From the NCBI GenBank assembly GCA_963732845.1, contig CAVTBE010000015.1, positions 1 through 64,000 on the forward strand: 64,000 bases of DNA, in the 5' to 3' direction. Below are positions 57,458 to 64,000 of the stretch, piece by piece (the first letter of the stretch is position 1; every line of letters begins with the position of its first letter). Position numbers and translations under genes: made by a program. The notes below the pieces were generated by a model that saw only the letters and a program-made list of their open reading frames with translations, was not told the DNA's origin and did no database searches. Source of the DNA: CAVSRC01 sp963732845. Its GTDB lineage: Bacteria > Pseudomonadota > Alphaproteobacteria > Rhizobiales > Kaistiaceae.

Positions 57458-58735
57458 TTACTCCTTCTCGAGTGTGGCCGTCGAAGCCTGTTCGACGGGC
57501 CGGGTTTGATGGCTTCGCGCGCTTGCGAGCCGACCGGATGCGGCCGGCGTGGGGGTGTCGCTGACCCCAATCGGGCGGGAGAGAATGTCGAGGGCGGCCT
57601 GAACGCCGCCACGGCGATGCGGGACTCCGAAGGCGGCAAGGCCCATCTCGATGCCGGACAGCGTGCCGGCGAGCATGAGTGCGTTGAAGCTGCCGAGGTG
57701 GCCGATGCGAAAGATGCGCCCGCGCGTGCGGCCGAGGCCGGCGCCGAGGGACATGTTGAAGCGGTCGAGCACGAGCTGACGGAAGACATCGGCGTCATGA
57801 CCGTCAGGCATGACGACGGCGGTGACGGTGGCCGAATGCTCGGCCGGATCGAGCGACTGAATGTCGAGCCCCCAGGCGTCGACGGCGGTGCGCGTCGCCC
57901 GAGCGTGGATGGCGTGGCGGGCGAACACTGCGTCGAGCCCCTCCTCGAAGAGGATGGTGAGCGCTTCCTTGAGCCCGAACAGCAGGTTGGTCGCCGGGGT
58001 ATAGGCGAAGGCGCCGGTGCGGTTCGAGGCGAGCATGTCCTCCCAGCGCCAGTACGACCGGCGAAGCTCGGCCGCCTTCGACGCCGCCAGGGCACGTTCG
58101 CCGATGGCATTGAAGGCGAGGCCGGGCGGCAGCATCAGCCCCTTCTGCGAGCTGGCGACCGTGACGTCGACGCCCCATTCGTCGTGGCGGTAGTCGATGG
58201 AGGCGAGCGAAGAGACGGTGTCGACCATCAGCAAGGCCGGATGGCCGAGCGCATCCATGATCCGCCGCACCGCCAGGACGTTCGAGGTGACCCCGGTCGA
58301 TGTCTCGTTGTGGACGCAACACACCGCCTTGATGGCGTGATCGCTGTCTTCGGCGAGCGCCGCTTCGACTGCCACCGAAGAAACGCCGTGGCGCCAGTCG
58401 CCGGGGATGAAATCGACGGCGAGAGACAGGCGCTCTGCCATCTGCTTCCACAGCGTGGCGAAATGGCCGGTCTCGAACATCAGCACCCGGTCGCCGGGTG
58501 AAAGAGTGTTGGCGAGCGCCGCTTCCCATGCGCCGGTGCCGGAGGAGGGGTAGATCACCACCGGGCCGGTGGTCCTGAAGACCGCTTTCAGGCCCTCGGT
58601 CACCTCCACGGCGAGGCTGGCAAAGGCGGGGCCGCGATGGTCGATGGTCGGCGCGGCGATGGCACGCAACACGCGATCCGGCACATCACTCGGTCCCGGG
58701 ACCTGCAAGAAATGGCGGCCAGCCGCAAAACTCAT
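57458..58735 (-). CDS. Class V aminotransferase (serine-glyoxylate/serine-pyruvate type)
   Basis: 425 aa. HFLQVPGPSDVPDRVLRAIA, SSGTGAWEAALANTL, MVDTVSSLASIDYRHDEWGVDVTVASSQKGLMLPPGLA (PLP lysine after SSQ) and GHLGSFNALMLAGTLSGIEMGL match the SgaA-like family. The C-terminal 40 residues are an unconserved tail. It is the first gene of the five-gene minus-strand run, and so probably catabolises the imported compound. Confidence 0.92.
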   Translation of the reverse strand: MSFAAGRHFLQVPGPSDVPDRVLRAIAAPTIDHRGPAFASLAVEVTEGLKAVFRTTGPVVIYPSSGTGAWEAALANTLSPGDRVLMFETGHFATLWKQMAERLSLAVDFIPGDWRHGVSSVAVEAALAEDSDHAIKAVCCVHNETSTGVTSNVLAVRRIMDALGHPALLMVDTVSSLASIDYRHDEWGVDVTVASSQKGLMLPPGLAFNAIGERALAASKAAELRRSYWRWEDMLASNRTGAFAYTPATNLLFGLKEALTILFEEGLDAVFARHAIHARATRTAVDAWGLDIQSLDPAEHSATVTAVVMPDGHDADVFRQLVLDRFNMSLGAGLGRTRGRIFRIGHLGSFNALMLAGTLSGIEMGLAAFGVPHRRGGVQAALDILSRPIGVSDTPTPAASGRLASARSHQTRPVEQASTATLEKE

Positions 58736-59196
58736 CCCGTTTGACGCCCCTTACAGGCAGAGCCATCGTTCTACCTTCACGATTTTATGCATTATGAATA
58801 GCAATGGGTGGCGATCAAAGAGCGGGCGTGAATATTGTTTATGCATCAATGAGATAAATTTTGTGCGCCTGCACAAACAAAGGCCAAAATGAATAATGAA
58901 TGCAAATTGGCCGACATGACGCAAGAGCCGTGCTTGATTCGCGGGGCGGTTCGGCGGAGTGTGAAACTGTGTCTGGACGGTCGATTCGTTGCTGCCAGGC
59001 CGCCGGCTGGTGTGCGGAAGCTGGTGGTGTTGGCGATGGCAGGCGTGCTGGTCGGCCGAACGGTCCGTTCCCACGCTGCGGCTTGAAGCCAGCAACCGGG
59101 CCTCGCGTGAGGCACGACATGAAAGGCAGGGAGGACGCGACCCGGTGAATTCGACATCGGCAGGAAATCATTTCCCGCCGCTCGCTTCACGACGAA
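58736..59196. promoter_or_regulatory. Divergent regulatory gap, catabolic operon / GntR gene
   Basis: No convincing gene. 58785-58910 is AT-rich and holds TATGCATTATGAATA near 58785 and AATGAATAATGAATGC near 58887, which are partly complementary, plus TTTATGCATCAATGA near 58838. These repeated TGCAT elements may be GntR operators or promoters. Confidence 0.4.
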
Positions 59197-59844
59197 TTGG
59201 TCGAACGGCTGCGCGACATGATCAGCGACGGCGAATTGCAGCCCGGGACGCGGGTACCGGAGAAGCTGTTGTGCATCCGCTTCGGTGTCTCACGGACGCC
59301 GCTGCGCGAGGCGCTCAAGGTGATGGCCTCCGAAGGGCTGGTCGAGCTGCTGCCCAATCGCGGCGCCGCCGTTGCCAAGCTCAGCGTTAGCGATGTCGAG
59401 GAGGTAATCCCGGTGCTGGCGCACCTTGAGGCGCTTGCCGGGGAGCTCGCCTGCGCCAACATTACCGATGAAGAGATCGTCGAAATCCGCCTGCTGCACT
59501 ACCAGATGGCGCTGCACTACACGCGCAAGGAGCGGCCGGCCTATTTCAAGATCAATCAGGAGATCCACGAGCGGATCATCAGCGCGGCGCGCAACCGGAC
59601 GCTCGCCAACCTCCATCGCTCGGTCGCCGGCCGCATTCGCCATGCGCGCTACCTCGCCAACCTGTCCCGAAAGCGCTGGACGCAGGCGGTGGAGGAGCAC
59701 GAGGAGATACTCAACGCCCTCGCTGCCCGTGACGGCCCGCGTCTCGGCGCGATCCTCCAGCGGCACCTCGTCAACAAGCTTGAATCGATGCGCGAAAGTC
59801 TGATGACGGAGGATACCGGGGACCTTGCTGCCGATGAAGGTTGA
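59197..59844 (+). CDS. GntR-family regulator, FadR/FCD subfamily
   Basis: About 215 aa. Winged helix ELVERLRDMISDGELQPGTRVPEKLLCIRFGVSRTPLREALKVMASEGLVELLPNRGA, then an FCD ligand domain with metal-binding His in HERIISAAR and VEEHEEIL. Start uncertain: no ATG in frame, TTG 59197 leaves out the usual RSLHDELV, which is readable just upstream (from 59170). A frameshift near 59160 may have removed the real start (GTG 59144, VNSTSAGNH, good spacing). Probably represses the divergent catabolic operon. Confidence 0.83.
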   Translation: MVERLRDMISDGELQPGTRVPEKLLCIRFGVSRTPLREALKVMASEGLVELLPNRGAAVAKLSVSDVEEVIPVLAHLEALAGELACANITDEEIVEIRLLHYQMALHYTRKERPAYFKINQEIHERIISAARNRTLANLHRSVAGRIRHARYLANLSRKRWTQAVEEHEEILNALAARDGPRLGAILQRHLVNKLESMRESLMTEDTGDLAADEG

Positions 59845-61141
59845 GGACGTGGTCGGCATTGCCGCGCTTGATGCCGACGCGATGGCGGATGCGCTCGACG
59901 CCGGGCGGCTGACCGCAAGCGCCTTGGTCGACGCCTGCCTCAACCGCATCGCGCAATGCGAAGACGTAGTCGGCGCGTGGGCGTTTCTCGATCCCGAGAT
60001 CGCGCGCCGCCAGGCAGCGGAATCCGACGCACGGCGCAAGGCGGCGTGGGCTGCGCAGCAGGCTCGACGGCGTGCCTGTCGGCATCAAGGACATCTTCGA
60101 TACCGCCGACATGCCGACCGAGAACGGCACCGCACTTCATGCCGGTCGCCGGCCGGCGAAAGACTCCGCGGTGGTAGCCCGGCTCCGCGTCGCCGGCGCC
60201 ATTGTCATGGGCAAGACAGTCACCACCGAGCTTGCCGTCTATTCGCCGGGCAAGACGCGCAATCCGCGCGATCCCGCCCGCTCGCCCGGCGGCTCGTCGA
60301 GCGGCTCGGCCGCCGCGGTGGCAGCGTCCATGGTGCCGCTGGCCGTCGGAACTCAGACCAACGGGTCGGTCATCCGCCCGGCGGCTTATTGTGGCGTCGT
60401 CGGCTTCAAGCCGACGCGCGGGCTGATCCCGCTTGATGGCGCGCTTGCCCAATCGGCGCCGCTCGACACGGCTGGCGTCTTTGCCCGCACTGTCGTCGAT
60501 GCGGCGCTCATCGCCGAGCATCTCATTGCGAACGCAAACCTCTCGGCGCAGGCGCGGCAGGCTCCCTCCCGGCGACCGCGGCTGGCATTCATCAAGACGG
60601 TTGTGTGGGAACAGGCCGATGACGATTGCCGGGAGGCCTTCAGCGCGTTCGTCGAAAGTCTCGAGGAGCATCGCCGAGGAGGTGACCCTGGCGGCCCCCT
60701 TCGCTTCGGCGATTGCCTGGCACGGGACAATCATGGAGGCGGACCTGGCACAGAGCTTTGCCGCAGAATACGAGCGTGGGGTGAGCGACAGGCTCGGCGC
60801 GATGATCGCGCGCGGCCAAAGCACCACCGCTGCCGAATATGCCGCCGCACTGGAAAAGGCCGCAGGCCTCAAGGCGGACCTGAAGGGCATCTTTGCCGAT
60901 TATGACGCGGTGCTGACGCCGGCGACGCTTGGCACCGCGCCGATCGGGCTCGAATCGACCGGTAGCCCTGCATTCTGCACGCTGTGGACGCTGACCGGTG
61001 TGCCCGCAGTCACCGTTCCTCTTCTGAAGGGTGGCGACGGAATGCCGCTCGGCGTGCAACTCGTCGGCGCTGAAGGCGACGATGCCGGGACTCCTGCGTA
61101 CCGCCCGCTGGCTCACTGAGTTTGCAGGTGCGTCGTCCTAG
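59834..61141 (+). pseudogene. Amidase (amidase-signature family), at least three frameshifts
   Basis: Pieces in order: ADALDAGRLTASALVDACLNRIAQCE; after a shift near 60062, LDGVPVGIKDIFDTADMPT (catalytic Lys), SPGGSSSGSAAAVAA, GTQTNGSVIRPAAYCGVVGFKPT (Ser triad); after a shift near 60670, SIAEEVTLAAPFASAIAWH; after a shift near 61088, LLRTARWLTEFAGASS then stop at 61141. The triad is preserved but no single frame encodes it. Starts inside the GntR gene's 3' end, so they form an operon. Confidence 0.85.
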
Positions 61142-61143
61142 GT

Positions 61144-61632
61144 GCGATACCGTTCAGGGAACGCTGGCTTGTCCATCACATGCTGGCACGCAGCGGGTTC
61201 AATCCGCCGGGGATCACCTTCCCGGTCTCCGCCGTGTTCCTTGAGCACATCGAACGGTACCGCGAAGTGCTCGAACACTCCTCGCGCCCCCGCCTGCCTC
61301 TCACCAAATGGGAGACAACGCCCTCGCTCAATGTCCGCGTGCTCAACGAAACGCGCGATCTCTACCGCTTTTTCGACGCGACCCGACAGGCGGAATTCCT
61401 CGCCGACAGCGTCGTGGAAACCGTCCACAACACACTGCCGCGTGAGATCGCGTACCTGCAGCGCTACAATCAGGCGAAGCGCCGCATCGAAGCATTCCTT
61501 GATCTTCCGGATGCGACATTCGACCTGATGATGGGATTCCTGCGGCAGAACGGCGGGCACTTCTCTCAGCGGGCACGCACCAAGGAATTTGCCAAGCTCA
61601 CCGACGAGGAGGTCACTTCTATCGATGCTGCA
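61144..61632 (+). pseudogene. Fic-family protein, C-terminal fragment
   Basis: GFNPPGITFPVSAVFLEHIERYREVLEHSSRPRLP, TRDLYRFFDATRQAEFLADSVVETV and FDLMMGFLRQNGGHFSQRARTKEFAKLTDEEV match the C-terminal part of a common Fic protein. The Fic core motif HPFxxGNGR is not in this piece. The 5' end is cut at the amidase, the 3' end at the IS3 remnant. Confidence 0.75.
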
Positions 61633-62029
61633 GGCCCGACGCTCGCTCAACGCAAATCCATTCCGCAGATGAGCGACAGCCTCGCGCTTGGCGGCGGGCC
61701 CTACCATCTTTTTGACAGAAGCTCATTCAAAGCAGCGTTGTCGAGCATCTGCTCGGCAAGCAGCTTCTTCAGCTTCCGGTTCTCGTCCTCCAGCGCCTTC
61801 AGCCGCTTGGCCTCGGACACCTCCAGCCCGCCATACTTGGCCTTCCAGTTGTACAACGTGGCTTCCGAGATCCCGTGCTTGCGAGCCAGATCGACGGTCT
61901 TCACACCCGCCTCATGCTCCCGCAAAACCGCAATGATCTGCTCTTCCGTCAACCTCTTCCGCTTCATCGGTGCGTCCCTCCGGGGCCGGACTCTAAATCT
62001 CCGTGGAGGAAAAACTCAGTGGCAGGTCA
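61625..62029 (-). mobile_element. IS3-family (IS407 group) remnant, one end
   Basis: Outer end TGACCTGCCACTGAG at 62029 reading leftward, then OrfA, then the first about 28 codons of OrfB (MVGPAAKREAVAHLRNGFALSERRAC from 61707). OrfB is cut at the Fic fragment, so the element cannot move by itself. Confidence 0.8.
61701..61967 (-). CDS. IS3-family OrfA
   Basis: 88 aa, intact. Helix-turn-helix RLTEEQIIAVLREHEAGVKTVDLARKHGISEATLYNWKAKYGG, then leucine zipper EAKRLKALEDENRKLKKLLAEQML. Overlaps the OrfB start in the -1 frame as in active IS3 elements, but OrfB is truncated. Confidence 0.92.
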   Translation of the reverse strand: MKRKRLTEEQIIAVLREHEAGVKTVDLARKHGISEATLYNWKAKYGGLEVSEAKRLKALEDENRKLKKLLAEQMLDNAALNELLSKRW

Positions 62030-62160
62030 GTGCATGGGATGCCTCTGATGGTGGAAGACCTAACCGTTTGACGATGTCTTGTTTGCTGATGTCGGCGAGC
62101 GACGCGCTCCCGAATGGGAAGTGCTTCAGCAGCGGTATGCTCACGATGAGAAAGCGAGTT

Positions 62161-62178
62161 AGCGGATTGAAAATCCGC
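62161..62178 (+). repeat. Second copy of the tRNA-Phe anticodon-arm sequence (putative att)
   Basis: 18-bp perfect match to 52831-52848. The rest of the tRNA is not here. No gene is seen in 62030-62201 otherwise. Confidence 0.65.
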
Positions 62179-62201
62179 CCCGGTCTCATGGGAGCACCTC
62201 T

Positions 62202-62879
62202 CTATCCAAGCATTGCCAACGCCATGCTGATGGCGACGGCGTGCGCGGTTGTCCGCGCGCCGAGTTTGCGCCTCGCTTGTGAGAGATGAAATTCTACCGT
62301 CTTGTTCGAAATGCCGATCTCTGTGGCGATCTGCTTGGTCAACAACCCGCTGCCCGCCAAAGAAAGGCAGGTGCGCTCGCGGGATGTCAGCGCAGACCTC
62401 TTCTCCGGCGGATGAACCAGCGGTATCGCGATCTCGACCGCCGCGAGGGAGAGAATGTGGTCTGCCCGCGCCGACCGCGACACTGCGTGTATCGGGACCG
62501 TGAGCTTTTGGTATGCGACGAACGTGTTGTTCGTGATGGCAACAACGCGATGTGCGATGGGTCTGTCTGCCGCGACCGCATCGAGATAAGTCGGAACGAG
62601 CACGCCCGCCGTGAACTTCGGATCGGGTAGTTCGCCCGGGCAACTGACAACCTTGGTCGCGCCGTTCAGCCGCTCCACACCTGCTACTGCGCAAAAGCGC
62701 CAGCCAAGGGGATTATCTCCGGCGACTTCGAGGACAAGGGCGAGATCGGCATAGCGCATGCATTGGTTCACGCCTTCCAGCGGGCGACTCAGATCGAAAT
62801 CGCGTGCCACTAGCAGGACCTGCGCCAGATCGGCGCCAAGGTCGTGAACGGCCGGTTCTATGCGCGCGTAGGCCAGCAC
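62202..62879 (-). CDS. LuxR-type transcription regulator with PAS-like N terminus
   Basis: 225 aa. C-terminal GerE helix-turn-helix SALTSRERTCLSLAGSGLLTKQIATEIGISNKTVEFHLSQARRKLGARTTAHAV. The N-terminal 150 residues look like a PAS-type sensor, with VVSCPGELPDPKF and AYQKLTVPIHAVSRSARADHILSL, not the acyl-homoserine-lactone domain. GTG 62879 is a poor start with no clear ribosome site. Ligand and targets unknown. Confidence 0.8.
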   Translation of the reverse strand: MLAYARIEPAVHDLGADLAQVLLVARDFDLSRPLEGVNQCMRYADLALVLEVAGDNPLGWRFCAVAGVERLNGATKVVSCPGELPDPKFTAGVLVPTYLDAVAADRPIAHRVVAITNNTFVAYQKLTVPIHAVSRSARADHILSLAAVEIAIPLVHPPEKRSALTSRERTCLSLAGSGLLTKQIATEIGISNKTVEFHLSQARRKLGARTTAHAVAISMALAMLG

Positions 62880-63032
62880 AAGGGAAATCCCTAGCTATGT
62901 TAGACAAATTCTAAGTGCTAATTGCTCGGAGCACAACCTCGGATGCACCCTGGGCGATCCTTAGGGATCGCGCCAAAACACTGAGCCGGGGCTGTCGGTG
63001 GAGCCCGAGGATCTGGTCATAGAACAGGTCCG

Positions 63033-63218
63033 ATGACGACAGGCGCGGACAGCGGGAGCGCAGGGTGTCGGGATGGTTGGTACGTCAAGCAACGTGGCAA
63101 TGTTTACGGCCCGTCAACTGCCGACGAAATTGAATCCCTTCTCAAGGACAATCGCGCAAATGTTCTCGGTTTCCGGGTTGCCGTCACGCTGGGAGAGGAG
63201 GGCTGGGGCAAGACGTGA
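63033..63218 (+). CDS. Small GYF_2-like domain protein
   Basis: 61 aa. DGWYVKQRGNVYGPSTADEIESLLKDNRANVLGFRVAVTLGEEGW fits the WY..GxxxGP...EI..L...W pattern of bacterial GYF_2 domains, which bind partner proteins. A whole protein of one domain is short. Lies 24 bp before the next gene, probably one operon. Confidence 0.55.
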   Translation: MTTGADSGSAGCRDGWYVKQRGNVYGPSTADEIESLLKDNRANVLGFRVAVTLGEEGWGKT

Positions 63219-63242
63219 GATGCGGTCATCTGGAGGTGCGCA

Positions 63243-64000
63243 TTGTCTGATTCCAATCGTTGTATAGACATATCCAAATTTTTGGACGAACCAGATTGTA
63301 ATTCACAATCGTCTTCGACAATTCGATATGCGAACGTCATTTGGAGAGATGCCGTGTCGAGAATAGCGCCCGCGATATTTGTCTCGATATTCTTTTTCCT
63401 CTTTGGTTCCGCTACGGCCGACGAACTGGTTCGCGTCCAAGGTGTCGGTGGTCTCATCGCCTCTCAGCTTCAGGGCGTTGGAAATTCGGTTGCGGCCGAG
63501 CGGGCGCTTACCGCCGAACGTCAAGACAAGATTCGGGCATTGCAGTCTGCACTCGAAGATTGCGGGGACTGCGCCGCTCGCGATGAGCTCAAGACGCAAC
63601 TGGAGTATTGGACGAAAATTGACGACGCCGTTTCGCAAGCTGAACACGCCGCGCTCGCCACAACTGGCTTGGGTCAGTACAAAGACTTTGGCGATATGTT
63701 CCGGCAACTGGGCGACGCCTTGACGTCACCCAGCTATTTGGCCAAATTGCGCAAACGCGACTGGGAAGAGCATCTCAAGAATTTGGAAGTACAGCGGGCA
63801 AACACTGCGTTAGAAATCGGCTGCCGAGAGAAGACCCGCGAAGAAGTTAAAAAAGATGGCTCTGATACGTTCATAACGAATGGAAAAGAATACTTTGTCG
63901 ATAAGAAGACGTACTTCGAGTGTATAAAATCGTCGGTTAATGACGCTGCAAAAATATCTGCCATCGACCTTCAAGATTCCGTTGCGGTGAATTTCTGTGA
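63243..64000 (+). CDS. Unknown membrane-anchored protein with coiled-coil region; 3' end outside window
   Basis: The frame stays open to the window edge. TTG 63243 follows a perfect GGAGGT with 5-bp spacing and gives MSDSNRCIDISKFLDEPDC and then a membrane segment IAPAIFVSIFFFLFGSATA at about residues 41-59; GTG 63354 (GGAGAG) would make that segment a signal peptide. Then comes a long charged helical part (LTAERQDKIRALQSALEDC, RDWEEHLKNLEVQRAN) with several Cys. I recognise no family. GC content is well below the window average, suggesting acquired DNA. Confidence 0.6.
   Translation, partial: MSDSNRCIDISKFLDEPDCNSQSSSTIRYANVIWRDAVSRIAPAIFVSIFFFLFGSATADELVRVQGVGGLIASQLQGVGNSVAAERALTAERQDKIRALQSALEDCGDCAARDELKTQLEYWTKIDDAVSQAEHAALATTGLGQYKDFGDMFRQLGDALTSPSYLAKLRKRDWEEHLKNLEVQRANTALEIGCREKTREEVKKDGSDTFITNGKEYFVDKKTYFECIKSSVNDAAKISAIDLQDSVAVNFC

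Noticed and set aside
58751..59390. Several short frames on both strands in the GntR upstream gap
   Set aside because: No motif, mutually overlapping, and in AT-rich regulatory DNA.

Overview
The window is GC-rich and coded like an alphaproteobacterium of the order Hyphomicrobiales (Rhizobiales). The evidence is a Porin_2-type porin, an ALAS-type hemA, and the block murA - DUF2948 - hisD - UPF0262 - maf - yacG - tRNA-Phe, a typical chromosomal order in that group. Several short palindromic intergenic repeats also resemble those of Rhizobiales. I cannot name a genus from the sequence alone.

Layout: 1-9.5 kb holds the 3' part of a membrane GT2 glycosyltransferase, tRNA-Gly(CCC), and then four signalling or proteolysis genes: a TPR-Ser/Thr kinase, an FHA-TM-trypsin protein, a CRP/HTH-TPR-SLOG-like fusion ending in what looks like a dead nucleotidyl cyclase, and a secreted trypsin. 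This cluster is my best candidate for an undescribed system. 9.8-36.4 kb is ordinary chromosome: pyrD, a GT4, prolyl aminopeptidase, a two-subunit sodium symporter, mscL, aminotransferase, hemA, a Ugp-type glycerol-3-phosphate ABC transporter, a lytic transglycosylase, a porin, a degenerate resolvase, a ProX-type deacylase and an RND efflux pair with a perfect palindrome in front of it.

36.4-47 kb is rich in mobile DNA: an intact ISAs1 element with a 10-bp target duplication, a frameshifted IS630 element inserted at the TA of a GH88 gene's stop codon, an O-acyltransferase, and a roughly 3.2-kb segment bounded by 142-bp direct repeats that include the 3' half of tRNA-Thr. Inside that segment an acyltransferase is interrupted by an IS110/IS1111 element.

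47-52.9 kb is the conserved housekeeping block. From tRNA-Phe (52.8 kb) to 62.2 kb lies a probable integrated island: an 18-bp piece of the tRNA-Phe anticodon arm recurs at 62161-62178, and integrase relics follow the tRNA. Its cargo is an acetamidase, an NMT1-type ABC transporter, a class V aminotransferase, a GntR regulator and a frameshifted amidase, which together suggest uptake and breakdown of an amide or amino compound. A Fic fragment and an IS3 remnant close it. The last 2 kb hold a LuxR-type regulator, a small GYF_2-like protein and the start of an unknown membrane-anchored protein, in less GC-rich DNA.

One-base frameshifts are unusually dense in the IS630 copy, the amidase and the integrase relics. 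They may be true decay or assembly errors, and the sequence alone does not decide.
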